Shown: in pieces, positions 6,969 through 15,081 of the stretch | Position numbering within the stretch: position 1 is the stretch's first letter | Layout of the letters: each line of letters begins with the position of its first letter | From: a bacterium | Lineage (GTDB): Bacteria > Patescibacteriota > Minisyncoccia > Phycocordibacterales > UBA918 | Length of the DNA: 23,284 bases | NCBI GenBank assembly: GCA_002710785.1 | Contig: PAMC01000001.1 | Span: 1-23,284 of the forward strand | Direction of reading: 5' to 3' | Position numbers and translations under genes: made by a program | The notes under the pieces: model-generated | The model's database searches: none | Told to the model about the DNA's origin: nothing | The model's input: the letters and a program-made list of their open reading frames with translations, nothing else

Positions 6969-7731
6969 ACTCCTCAGCAGTATTGATAATGTGCACAAAC
7001 TCGCTAGCCCTGAGACTTGCGCCGCCAATTAAGAACCCATCAACCCCACCAACGTGCAAGAGCTCAGCTGCGTTGCGCTTATTTACTGAGCCGCCGTAGA
7101 GCACGCGCACCGTATCGGCAGCGCGGCGGCTAAAGCGATCGGTGAGAAGCTTCTGGATGAAAAGCTTCATTTCGTGGGCATCTTCTGCGCTCGCGGTCTT
7201 ACCTGTACCAATTGCCCAGACTGGCTCATAAGCGATAACCACCCGCTTGAGATCTTTAGCAGCGACATCCCTCAACGCCGCGCGCAACTGCGCCTCAACC
7301 ACGCTGAAGTAGTTACCGTGTGCATCGCGCTCTTTCTCGCCCACACAAATAATGACCGTGGTCTTCGCGTTGAGTACTGCCTGTACGTCGCGATAAATCT
7401 CTTCGTCAGACTCACCCCGTGCACGCCGCTCCGAGTGGCCGACAATGACCATGCTCACACCCACACTCTTGAGCATCGGAATCGACACCTCTCCGGTATG
7501 TGCACCAATTGATTCAAAAAAGACGTCTTGGGCAGCCAGCTCAATGCGTCGACTGGGCGCCAGTCGCTCAATTTCAGAAATAAATGGAAATGGCGGCGCC
7601 ACTACTGGCTTGGTGTACTGTGGGCGGTGCTGCACCTTGTTACGAATATCGATAAATAGCTTCTTTGCCTTCGCGAGGGTGGCTGGGTTCATCTTCCAAT
7701 TGCCGACAATCAGGGGGGTGTGCTTTTTCAT
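6946..7731 (-). CDS. tpiA: Triosephosphate isomerase
   Basis: Interconverts dihydroxyacetone phosphate and glyceraldehyde 3-phosphate. The 261-residue TIM barrel is complete: VGNWKMN with catalytic K13, VGHSERR with H99, AYEPVWAIGTGK with E169, and the phosphate-gripping VLYGGSVN and GFLIGGASL near the end. It is the first gene of the operon tpiA-pgk-NUDIX. There is no normal Shine-Dalgarno: the ATG directly follows CTAACGGG, and that sequence together with the first base of the start codon is the 3' arm of a 13-bp stem closing a leader of about 118 nt. Translation is therefore likely to depend on how this leader folds. An extended -10 (TGCTAAAAT) sits at 7860-7868. Confidence 0.96.
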   Translation of the reverse strand: MKKHTPLIVGNWKMNPATLAKAKKLFIDIRNKVQHRPQYTKPVVAPPFPFISEIERLAPSRRIELAAQDVFFESIGAHTGEVSIPMLKSVGVSMVIVGHSERRARGESDEEIYRDVQAVLNAKTTVIICVGEKERDAHGNYFSVVEAQLRAALRDVAAKDLKRVVIAYEPVWAIGTGKTASAEDAHEMKLFIQKLLTDRFSRRAADTVRVLYGGSVNKRNAAELLHVGGVDGFLIGGASLRASEFVHIINTAEEYAKSHPA

Positions 7732-7848
7732 CCCGTTAGAGACAGGTCGCGATCAAACGATCACTGACTGAGTTAGTTGATTTCATAATAACTACGACCA
7801 TTTACTGTAATCCGATTAGTGCTCGCGTGAGCGCGGTCTCTAACGGGA
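7731..7848 (-). ncRNA. Structured 5' leader of tpiA, candidate cis-regulatory RNA
   Basis: The predicted transcript starts near 7853. Bases 7848-7836 (TCCCGTTAGAGAC) pair perfectly with 7743-7731 (GTCTCTAACGGGA), a 13-bp closing stem that includes the A of the tpiA start codon. Inside are further possible helices: GCTC/GAGC with a 4-nt loop, TAAT/ATTA, GGTCG (7799-7795) with CGACC (7749-7745), TAGTT/AACTA, and GTGATC with GATCGC around GTTT. The result is a multibranched domain that ends at, and can occlude, the start codon, as in translational riboswitches. It is not recognised as a known class. The alternative, a small inverted-repeat element of 118 bp, lacks a clear target-site duplication. 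Confidence 0.55.
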
Positions 7849-7859
7849 CTCATGCTGGT

Positions 7860-7868
7860 ATTTTAGCA
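7860..7868 (-). promoter_or_regulatory. Extended -10 promoter of the tpiA-pgk-NUDIX operon
   Basis: The minus strand reads TGC TAAAAT, 12 nt before the closing stem of the leader. The start site would be about 7853, so the RNA begins almost exactly with the structured leader. Confidence 0.55.
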
Positions 7869-7989
7869 CGCGAGAGAGCTTCACGTTCCTTTACAGTAGG
7901 CTGGGAGAAGGGTTGGAGGAAATTTAATTTGCGTCTGGAGCAGTGGCCAGAGGGATTGTAGCGATCACTTGCATCCTCCTTCCCTCCTC

Positions 7990-8071
7990 GCCCTGCCTCG
8001 GCTCACGCCTCGTATCGGGCGTTGCGACTCACGTCGCAACTAGAGAAAAATGGACACTAGTCCATTTCTCT
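7990..8071 (-). terminator. Hairpin array at the end of the pilus operon, probable 3' end
   Basis: On the minus strand, a near-perfect hairpin (AGAAATGGAC arm with CCATTTTTCT) spans the stop codon of the last prepilin gene and carries a T5 run in its 3' arm. It is followed by GTTGCGAC-GTGA-GTCGCAAC (8040-8021), a perfect 8-bp stem, and by a weaker element with GGC-GTGA-GCC inside a GCCC/GGGC pair (8020-7990). No U-tract follows the last stems, so this may stop or protect the 3' end rather than act as a classical terminator. The rest of the gap up to 7868 shows no convincing gene. Confidence 0.4.
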
Positions 8072-9502
8072 CCATTCGACAAACTTGTAGTCTTCCGAGG
8101 TATTTGGTGCGAGCGGTGGTGGGTTATCAACCAAAAATCGATCGTACGAGTTGTACCGAGTATCAAAACCAGAAATAAACGTGCCGCCACTGGTCCACTT
8201 CGTTCCCACGCGGCCGTTAGAAACAATTGTGCCATTGATGGTGAGTTCGTCGCGCGTCACGTAGCTATTGTGGAACCACTCGACGTCGTAGCTTCCCCAC
8301 GTGCGGTAGTGGTTGCGGCCAAAGCGACCATTCTGCGCAATGAAGATACCGTTAAGCTCCATATCGTCTGGTACCACCAGACCGACCAAGACATCCTCTT
8401 CTGCCACCGCTAAGAGGCCAGCGCTCGATGTCGCGTAGGTAATATTGTCGTGCAAAATAATTGAGTGGTCTGGATCGCCCAAGTCATTGTCGGCAGCCGC
8501 CAAACTCACCAGCGTCGACACCTCTCCCTCAAGCCACACTTTGTCTTCGACAAAAATAAGTGGGCACGATTCGTCGATGGTGTACGTGGCAAAGAAATCA
8601 TCGTCGTCGATCGCGTGCCGTTCGGTTTGCCAGCCATCAGAGGAGCTGTAGCCCCAGTAGTTGTACGTGCGGTCCACAACGTAAACATCGAGCGTACCGT
8701 CTGACTGAAAATCGATGCGGTACCCCCAAGCACCCGACTCAGGAATACAGATACCGGCCGAACCAACCGAGCAGGCGGCTGTTTCCATGGCAGTTAAATC
8801 AACCGTAATGCCAGCAAATCCAACAGGCGGCACACCCGTGTTCCACAGCGCATCGTTCGGCCCATCGCCAAACACGGCTGAGATCCAATCCCCCACAGTA
8901 GTAGTACCCGTGTCACAGTTAATCGTGCCATCACACTGCCAGGTTTCGAGACCACTCGTTACCGTTGAATTGTTTGTGCCGTCCATACGAATCGCACCAT
9001 TACTGTGGTACGGACCAATAATGGTACGGTCGCTCCCGGCCCACACATTGCTATTAATGATGTAGGCGTACTCGGCTACGGTGGGGCGGGCGTACCGACC
9101 AAATACAGTCCGCTGTAGGTCAGGTTTGTCAGACGTGTATCCAGTCGACTCAATATCAATACTCGTGACCACGCCGCAGTACGAGGTGCTCGCAATTGCG
9201 AGACTTGAGGTACCAATCACCCCGAGCTCTGGGTCAGTAAACGGAATCTCGTACGGGCCGGGCACCCCGGTGCCGTAGGTGACATCGCCAGGGTTATGTG
9301 CCAAATACCACTTGTAGTAGTTGAGACCGCCCTCAGCAATTGAAAGTGCTCGCTCTTTCTCAACCGCTGCTTTCTGGACCTGTGACTGGGTCACGACAAA
9401 GCCCATAAAGGCCACTACAATCAAAAAGAAGACCGCGCCAAAAATTATAACGAGCACCAAGAGTGCGCCGTGTTGGCTGGGAGCTGGTTGTTGGTGGATC
9501 AT
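8057..9502 (-). CDS. PilX-like prepilin-type surface protein, 481 aa
   Basis: The short basic leader MIHQQPAPSQHG is followed by one long hydrophobic helix (ALLVLVIIFGAVFFLIVVAF) and then VEKERALSIAEGGLNYYKWY, the layout of PilX/PulK-type minor pilins, where a helix continues from the membrane and AEGGLNYY is typical. G-A would be the processing site, but Glu at +5 is missing, so processing is uncertain. The remaining 420 residues are an exported beta-rich domain with Cys at several places (EFTWQCDGTINC type stretches). ATG overlaps the stop of the prepilin before it as ATGA. It is the last gene of the pilus operon. Its length is far above that of a normal minor pilin (about 200), so a carrier for a surface-exposed domain is likely. 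Confidence 0.78.
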   Translation of the reverse strand: MIHQQPAPSQHGALLVLVIIFGAVFFLIVVAFMGFVVTQSQVQKAAVEKERALSIAEGGLNYYKWYLAHNPGDVTYGTGVPGPYEIPFTDPELGVIGTSSLAIASTSYCGVVTSIDIESTGYTSDKPDLQRTVFGRYARPTVAEYAYIINSNVWAGSDRTIIGPYHSNGAIRMDGTNNSTVTSGLETWQCDGTINCDTGTTTVGDWISAVFGDGPNDALWNTGVPPVGFAGITVDLTAMETAACSVGSAGICIPESGAWGYRIDFQSDGTLDVYVVDRTYNYWGYSSSDGWQTERHAIDDDDFFATYTIDESCPLIFVEDKVWLEGEVSTLVSLAAADNDLGDPDHSIILHDNITYATSSAGLLAVAEEDVLVGLVVPDDMELNGIFIAQNGRFGRNHYRTWGSYDVEWFHNSYVTRDELTINGTIVSNGRVGTKWTSGGTFISGFDTRYNSYDRFLVDNPPPLAPNTSEDYKFVEWREMD

Positions 9503-10116
9503 AAATTCTCTTTGACGTTACGTAGTGCTGCACTCGAACGAAGCATGTACTGACCTGGATCACGAACCGGGTCGATATTGACAATAATCTGGGCCTTGAT
9601 GTAGCGAACGTCGGTTATGTTGCTCGGGTTAGTAACAGCCACGCCACTCTCATCATAGTAATAGAAGGTTGAGGTCGCCTGCAGGTCGTTTTGCACATAC
9701 CGCGAGAGAATGATCGACTCGTCGGGTGTGCTCGTGTCGTACGTTGGTGGCGAGCCGGTAGCGTTGTAGATTTCTTTGGCAATGGTCGTTGACGCGACGT
9801 AGGTAAACTCAACGTACTCAACACTGTTATCGCGATCGATGTCACTGTAAAACCCGATCCGATCGGTTTCCATTACCGCCAGCGGAAAGGTGCCATTATC
9901 GGCAAATGTCATTTCGCGTACGTCGCGAATAAACGCCTGCATACCAAGGCGTGCATTTTGTACCTGGTAGGCTTGCGCAAATGTGTAGGCGTTATAGACG
10001 TACATCCGTTGAATACCGTTGGTAATCACGAGCATGAGGACGGTGAAGAGCGCAACCGAGACCAACAGTTCACCAAGTGTCATGCCATGCTGTAAGTAGT
10101 GTGGTCGTTTTCTCAT
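9499..10116 (-). CDS. Type IV prepilin (PilW/PilV-like minor pilin)
   Basis: 205 residues with a clean class III leader: an 11-residue basic leader ending HG, then MTLGELLVSVALFTVLMLVI, giving cleavage G-M and the required Glu at +5. The globular part has Gly/Thr-rich strands with no Cys pair. It starts 2 bp after the stop of the large prepilin gene and overlaps the next gene by 4 bp. It is a pilus or pseudopilus subunit made at the inner membrane and processed by a prepilin peptidase that is not in the window. Confidence 0.85.
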   Translation of the reverse strand: MRKRPHYLQHGMTLGELLVSVALFTVLMLVITNGIQRMYVYNAYTFAQAYQVQNARLGMQAFIRDVREMTFADNGTFPLAVMETDRIGFYSDIDRDNSVEYVEFTYVASTTIAKEIYNATGSPPTYDTSTPDESIILSRYVQNDLQATSTFYYYDESGVAVTNPSNITDVRYIKAQIIVNIDPVRDPGQYMLRSSAALRNVKENL

Positions 10117-10118
10117 AT

Positions 10119-11882
10119 CTAGTTAATTTGCGCCTGCGCGGTGCTGGAAGCATGAACCGCGACGTCGGTATCAACAAAGCTCGTGTAGCCCGATTTGCTC
10201 ACCGTGAGCGTGCCGGTAGCAGTGGTGAGCCCACCACCACTAAAGAATGTCTGCCCACACAAGCTCGTGGTCTGTGTTTCATCGTACCCGCCTACCTCCA
10301 GCCGGACCGTGGCTCCGGCGACCGGAGTATCACTCGCATCGGTGACACCAACCAACAGCCGCGGCCCCGCGATGCTGCCGATCGTAAAAGTAATTGTTTC
10401 GGTTGTGTTTGGTTGTAGGGCAACTCGTGTCCACGGACAGGCCTCTAGGATGTCGAGGCCGGGATCGTCCACTACGATGGTGTACGCATCATACTCAATA
10501 TCAGTCAGAGACCACTCTCCGCTGCCGTCTGTCACATCGCTGTACACCGTCTTGTAGACGTCACCGCCACCAGAATCGGTGCCGAGCACTTTATCGCCCG
10601 TAACCGTAAGCGGGATGCCCGAGAGCGTCGGTTGTGACTCAATATGAGTGAGCGTCCAGTCGTCGAGTTCGGGTGTTTCAGTAGGGTCGGCACTGGCAAG
10701 TGTTGCGCTTAAGACAACGTCGCTATACACACCGGTGTCGAGACTCGTGATATCAATCGGCGAGGTGGTGAAGCCACCACTGTTACCCGGCAGGTCAATA
10801 TCTGGTATCAGCGCGGTGGTTGTACCCGACACGTAGTACAGCTGCACCGTTACCGAACTTGACGCCGTGCTGGTGGCGGTGAAGTCGACGCTGTACCAAC
10901 TATCGAGTGGGCTTGGGGACGTAGTCGTCGCCAAGACGGTGCCCGAAGCAGCGTAGCTCCCCGGGGCGCCAGCTAGCACGACCGAGCTTCCGCTCACCAC
11001 AACGTCGGTTGAAGTGGCAATAAATCCACTAGTATTAAAGTTGTCAGTAAACGAACCGTACGTAGGACTGCTAACCGTCTCGATGTTAAGATCGCTCAGC
11101 CGGTCGATCTGGAAATACTGCGTCGTCACCGCTGCCTCGGCCACCGACACTACTGGCTGCGCGGGGCTCGAGAGCGTGCCAGTTGCGATTGACGTACCGT
11201 CGCTTGAGTGCCCTGCGAGCGTGACGTAAATTTCGTAACTTGAAAGCGCTGGCGCACCACCAAGCTGCGCCATACCATTCGGGTCGGTAAAGCGAACGGT
11301 ATCGATGGTGCTCGTACCTGTTGTGTTAACGAACCGCACGCTGGCACCGCTCACCGGAAGCACGCTCGCATCGTTTACGTACACTCGCAGCGTGCCACCG
11401 CCAGCGGTGGTTTCGACACCTGGCGGGACCACGTTCGAAGTTAGGGCGATCGAGCTCGTGCCATTGCGCGTTGGCCAGCTGTACTCAACCTTCACGCGCT
11501 TGTAATCGGCCACAATACCATTGCTGTCTGCGCCCGCTTCACCGTCTGCGGGGTCATCGACATACTCCACGAGTACGCGTTCTTTGTAGGTAAGATCGTT
11601 AAGCGTGACCGAACGATTCTGAGGAATTGTCCCAGCTGGTACACCACTGACCGTACCAACAGAATCGTACGCCAGCGAACGGATATACTCTACGCGCTCG
11701 GTTGCCAACGCCACGGCCCCAGCCTTGGCTTTGCTGTCGTTAATGAGACTAATCATAGCCTGCACCGCAGCAAAGAGGCCGCCAAATACGAGGGCTACTA
11801 GTGCAGCAGTCACTAGCACCTCCACAAACGAAAAACCAGCAGTGGCGGGACGTGGTGAATGAATGGTAGAGCGAGCATTCAT
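10119..11882 (-). CDS. Very large prepilin with carboxypeptidase-regulatory-like domains, 587 aa
   Basis: The leader MNARSTIHSPRPATAG is followed by FSFVEVLVTAALVALVFGG, giving G-F cleavage and Glu at +5, a full type IV prepilin signal. LATERVEYIRSLAYD then matches PilV-type pilins. Two stretches look like carboxypeptidase regulatory-like (beta-sandwich) domains: about 165-240 (TLRVYVNDASVLPVSGASVR) and about 505-580 (LLVGVTDASDTPVAGATVRL). Between them lies a Thr/Ser-rich segment (about 270-430) that resembles a jelly-roll binding domain. The arrangement suggests a pilus-tip or surface adhesin. It lies between pilC (20-bp gap) and a second prepilin. The domain calls are by eye. Confidence 0.8.
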   Translation of the reverse strand: MNARSTIHSPRPATAGFSFVEVLVTAALVALVFGGLFAAVQAMISLINDSKAKAGAVALATERVEYIRSLAYDSVGTVSGVPAGTIPQNRSVTLNDLTYKERVLVEYVDDPADGEAGADSNGIVADYKRVKVEYSWPTRNGTSSIALTSNVVPPGVETTAGGGTLRVYVNDASVLPVSGASVRFVNTTGTSTIDTVRFTDPNGMAQLGGAPALSSYEIYVTLAGHSSDGTSIATGTLSSPAQPVVSVAEAAVTTQYFQIDRLSDLNIETVSSPTYGSFTDNFNTSGFIATSTDVVVSGSSVVLAGAPGSYAASGTVLATTTSPSPLDSWYSVDFTATSTASSSVTVQLYYVSGTTTALIPDIDLPGNSGGFTTSPIDITSLDTGVYSDVVLSATLASADPTETPELDDWTLTHIESQPTLSGIPLTVTGDKVLGTDSGGGDVYKTVYSDVTDGSGEWSLTDIEYDAYTIVVDDPGLDILEACPWTRVALQPNTTETITFTIGSIAGPRLLVGVTDASDTPVAGATVRLEVGGYDETQTTSLCGQTFFSGGGLTTATGTLTVSKSGYTSFVDTDVAVHASSTAQAQIN

Positions 11883-11902
11883 AAATACTGTACGAAACTG
11901 GT

Positions 11903-13132
11903 CTAACCAATACTGTCACTAATTGAGTAAATCGGTGCAATCATTGCCAGGGCAAAGAAGCCGACCGTGCCCCCAATCACGACCATAAGAAGCGGCTCGA
12001 TAATCGTCGAAAGATCCTTAGTCTTCTGTTCCACCTCGGTCTCGTAAAACGTTGCCAGCTGCTCGAGCATCTGCGCAATCTCACCGGTTTCTTCACCCAC
12101 CAAAATCATCTCACCCACCAGTACCGGGTACAGTTTGCTGTGTTCGATAAACGTCTCGGAGAGTGCGGTACCCTTCTCGACGCGAGCCGCTGCCTCTTTG
12201 ATGATGGGTTTGTAGTAAACGTTTTGAATAACGTCCTCAGTAATCTTGAGCGAAAGAATAACATCCACTCCCGACTTTAAGAGCGAGGAGAGCGTGCGTG
12301 CAGTCTGAGCTGCGTTTGCCTCCTTGGCCATAGCTCCAATAACGGGCAGGTGAATGATGACCCAGTGAAAAACCTTTTTACCAAACGCGGTTCGCAAGCC
12401 ATAGGCAAAGCCGAGAATGAGGCCGACCATCCCGAGCAGCACTATGAGCGTATTGGCCACCATAAAATCACTGGTCCCAATGAGGATCTTGGTGGTCGTC
12501 GGTAGCTCCACCTCCAAGTCGACAAACGTCGCGGTGATTGACGGCATCACGTAAATCATCATCAGCACTCCGATGACCGCCATAATTATGAGTACGATCG
12601 AGGGATAGATCATCGCCCCTTTAATTTTTTTCTTGAGGCTTGAGGAGCGCTCCATTTGTGTACCCAGAGTGTGTAGTGCCTCAGCCAGGGTACCGCCCTC
12701 CTCACCAGCCCGCACCATCGATACGTACAGGTCTGAGAAAATTTTTGGGTACTTGCCGAGCGCTTCGTTAAACTGTGAGCCACGCTCGATTTGCTCAGCA
12801 ACGTCGTGTATCACGGCCTTAAGCCGCGGGTTGCTACTCTGGCGCTCGATCACCGACAGCGCCCGAGAGAGCGGCAAACCCGCTACCAGCATCGAGCCTA
12901 AGTTTCGCGTTATTATCACCAGCTCGTCGTCTTTAACGCGGCTGAGGTAGTAGTTGATGCGCTCCATATTGATAAAAGAACGCACACTAACGCGGCTCGC
13001 ATCGCGCACCTCTTCAACCGTATGGCCGTTCTCTCGCGCAATATCGTACACCGCAAAGCGGTCGTCGGCAGTTACCGTTTCGGTAACCCGCTTTCCCTCT
13101 TTGTCGCTACCGGTGTATCTAAAGGTTGGCAT
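11903..13132 (-). CDS. pilC: Type IV pilus inner-membrane platform protein PilC (T2SSF family)
   Basis: 409 residues, normal length. The N-terminus MPTFRYTGSDKEGKRVTETV is the standard PilC/GspF opening. Two T2SSF repeats are visible: about 70-190 (FTRNLGSMLVAGLPLSRAL type, GSQFNEALGKYPKIFSDLYV, VRAGEEGGTLAEAL) and about 275-395 (LSSLLKSGVDVILSLKIT, LVGEETGEIAQMLEQLATFY). Membrane helices lie near 170-200, 225-245 and at the C-terminus (IIEPLLMVVIGGTVGFFALA). It anchors the PilB motor to the inner membrane. It starts 1 bp after the pilB stop, so the two are co-translated. Confidence 0.96.
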   Translation of the reverse strand: MPTFRYTGSDKEGKRVTETVTADDRFAVYDIARENGHTVEEVRDASRVSVRSFINMERINYYLSRVKDDELVIITRNLGSMLVAGLPLSRALSVIERQSSNPRLKAVIHDVAEQIERGSQFNEALGKYPKIFSDLYVSMVRAGEEGGTLAEALHTLGTQMERSSSLKKKIKGAMIYPSIVLIIMAVIGVLMMIYVMPSITATFVDLEVELPTTTKILIGTSDFMVANTLIVLLGMVGLILGFAYGLRTAFGKKVFHWVIIHLPVIGAMAKEANAAQTARTLSSLLKSGVDVILSLKITEDVIQNVYYKPIIKEAAARVEKGTALSETFIEHSKLYPVLVGEMILVGEETGEIAQMLEQLATFYETEVEQKTKDLSTIIEPLLMVVIGGTVGFFALAMIAPIYSISDSIG

Positions 13133-13133
13133 A

Positions 13134-14882
13134 TTACTCGTTAATTACGCGAAGGACTTCTTCGACGGTTGTGACGCCGCGGGCAGCTTTGTAAATACCA
13201 TCTTCGAGCATGGTTAGCATGCCCTCCTTGCGGGCTTGCGCTTCGATCTCATCAGCCGTTTTGTTGGCCATTACCATCTCTTGAATGGCCGGTGAGATAC
13301 TCAGTACCTCGTGGATACCGGTGCGACCCTTAAAGGCGTCTTCGTCACCTTCTTTGGCTCGATAAAACGGAATGGTGCTCCAGGTAGCCGACTCTTTTAC
13401 TATTCCCTCCTCCTTCATGGCAGCCAAAATTGTATCGAGGTCTGCGTGTTTGGCGAGCTCGGCCTTTTCGCTGGCAGAAAGGGTGTACTCCTCACGCGCA
13501 TCTTCTTGTAGGCGACGCACCAAACGCTGACCAACAGCTACCCGCAAAGTTGAGGTGAGCAAGAACGACTCAACACCCATGTCAATGAGGCGAGCCACCG
13601 TACCAGCTGCTGAGTTGGTGTGCACGGTCGCGAGCACCAAGTGGCCCGTTAGTGCGGCGTTAATGGCTAGGCTTGCCGTCTCCTCGTCGCGAATCTCACC
13701 GACCATAATAATGTCCGGGTCTTGACGCATCAGCGATCGCAGCCCGGAGGAGAAGGTAAAGCCGATGTCCGACTTTACCTGCGTCTGGTTGATACGTGGC
13801 ATCTGGTACTCGATTGGGTCTTCAATGGTCGAGATATTTACCTCTGGAGTATTCAAAAGGTCGAGCACTGTGTAGAGCGTCGTCGTCTTACCCGAACCAG
13901 TGGGGCCGGTCACCAGGATAATACCGGTAGTTTGCTTCATGGCGTCGTGTACTCGTTCGAGCGTGCGTCCGTGGAAGCCAATTCCCTCGAGATTAAAGCC
14001 CGAACGATTCTCGCGCAAGAGGCGCATCACAATCTTCTCGCCGTAGTAGATCGGCAAGACCGATACACGAAACGACACCTTCTGGCCGTCCATCTCCATT
14101 TTAAAGCGACCGTCTTGGGGTAGGCGTTTCTGGTCAAGTTTGAGATTTGAGAGCACTTTAATGCGTGCGGCGATGGTGCCCGCGGCGTGCCGCGGGAGTG
14201 TCATCGCGTCGTGTAAGATGCCGTCGATGCGGTAGCGCACCAAGACCGACTCCTCCATCGGCTCGATGTGAATGTCTGACGCACCCTGGATAATCGCGTG
14301 CCGCAAAAGTGTGTCGACAATGCGCACCACCGGCAGGTCCTCAGCCATCTTTTTGAGATCCTCCTCCGAAACCTCCTCCCCATCCTCTTCAGCCACGACC
14401 TTAAGCGCGGAGGTCTCTTTCATGATGATGTCACCAAACTCATCTTTGAGGGTTTTTTGGTACTGCCGCAGCGCTTCGCGCATCGACTCTGTGTCGGTGA
14501 GGCGCGGCAAAATTTTGAGCCCCACCTTTTTCTTTACAAAATCAATCGCCGGCAAGTCGGCGGTGTCGAGCATGGCTACCTCGAGCGTGTCTTTGCTCTT
14601 CTTAAAGGCAATAATATTGTGATTGCGCGCAACCGGTTCAGGAATGAGGGAGAGAATTTCAAAATCAATCTTAGTGTCTTTGAGCGACACAAACGGAATA
14701 CCGAGTACGTAGGATTCGACGCGTCGCAAATCGTCTTCACTCATGCACCCGCCGGCTACGAGAGCGTCGGCCAACGTGCGTTTTTCTTCTTTGGCCACTT
14801 TCTCAGCGGCTTCCATGTCCTTTTTAGGCACCAGGCCAGAGTCCATGACAAACCGTTTGAGCTGCGTGTCTTGAATGCGCAT
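13134..14882 (-). CDS. pilB: Type IV pilus assembly ATPase PilB (GspE/T2SSE family)
   Basis: Hexameric motor for pilus extension. 582 residues: an N-terminal T2SSE_N/MshEN domain (about 1-145), then the ATPase core with Walker A GPTGSGKT at 326-333, the Asp box STIEDPIEYQMP, Walker B QDPDIIMVGEIRDEETA at 387-403 and the His box TGHLVLATVHTNSAAGTVARL. The tetracysteine zinc module of typical PilB/GspE is absent; its place holds IPFYRAKEGDEDAFKGRTGIHE with no Cys (the only Cys is residue 47). First gene of the pilus operon and divergent from nusA. The ATG at 14882 has no good Shine-Dalgarno; GGGAG lies 17 nt upstream. Confidence 0.96.
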   Translation of the reverse strand: MRIQDTQLKRFVMDSGLVPKKDMEAAEKVAKEEKRTLADALVAGGCMSEDDLRRVESYVLGIPFVSLKDTKIDFEILSLIPEPVARNHNIIAFKKSKDTLEVAMLDTADLPAIDFVKKKVGLKILPRLTDTESMREALRQYQKTLKDEFGDIIMKETSALKVVAEEDGEEVSEEDLKKMAEDLPVVRIVDTLLRHAIIQGASDIHIEPMEESVLVRYRIDGILHDAMTLPRHAAGTIAARIKVLSNLKLDQKRLPQDGRFKMEMDGQKVSFRVSVLPIYYGEKIVMRLLRENRSGFNLEGIGFHGRTLERVHDAMKQTTGIILVTGPTGSGKTTTLYTVLDLLNTPEVNISTIEDPIEYQMPRINQTQVKSDIGFTFSSGLRSLMRQDPDIIMVGEIRDEETASLAINAALTGHLVLATVHTNSAAGTVARLIDMGVESFLLTSTLRVAVGQRLVRRLQEDAREEYTLSASEKAELAKHADLDTILAAMKEEGIVKESATWSTIPFYRAKEGDEDAFKGRTGIHEVLSISPAIQEMVMANKTADEIEAQARKEGMLTMLEDGIYKAARGVTTVEEVLRVINE

Positions 14883-14929
14883 AAAATACGTACAACGTCT
14901 CCCAACGAACCAGGGAACTGTATACGGCT

Positions 14930-14938
14930 AGTATAGCA
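14930..14938 (-). promoter_or_regulatory. Extended -10 promoter of the pilus operon
   Basis: The minus strand reads TGC TATACT, giving a start near 14923 and a leader of about 40 nt before pilB. Weak complementary segments (TTCCC/GGGAG, CGTA/TACG) could fold the leader. No clear -35. Confidence 0.5.
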
Positions 14939-14977
14939 TTCACGGGCCGCGCCACTTCCTGGCCCTGTAGAGAGATC

Positions 14978-15006
14978 TTTACGATTACGACCGAGTAGCG
15001 TATAGT
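14978..15006 (+). promoter_or_regulatory. nusA promoter (-35 and -10)
   Basis: TTTACG, 17 bp, TATAGT, a regular sigma70-type arrangement. The start would be at about 15012-15013, immediately at a strong leader hairpin. Confidence 0.55.
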
Positions 15007-15010
15007 GCTG

Positions 15011-15049
15011 GTGACTGATGCGCGCCCTCTGGGTGCGCATCTTCGTCAC
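15011..15049 (+). promoter_or_regulatory. Strong hairpin at the 5' end of the nusA leader
   Basis: GATGCGCGCCC and GGGTGCGCATC form an 11-bp stem with a TCT loop, extended after a small internal loop by GTGAC/GTCAC. No U-tract follows, so it is not a terminator. It would cap the mRNA. Downstream, TAGGTATACCTA (15063-15074) is a 12-bp palindrome containing the only AGG before the start codon. Confidence 0.5.
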
Positions 15050-15081
15050 TATTAACAACGTATAGGTATACCTAACTACAT

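Noticed and set aside
7731..7848. Insertion element or MITE
   Set aside because: The 13-bp inverted ends would fit, but no convincing target duplication flanks them, and one end falls exactly on the tpiA start codon with a promoter directly outside the other. A regulatory RNA explains more.
7868..7970. Tiny frame MQVIATIPLATAPDAN on the minus strand near 7973
   Set aside because: GGAGG is directly adjacent to the ATG, leaving no spacer, and the frame has only 16 codons.
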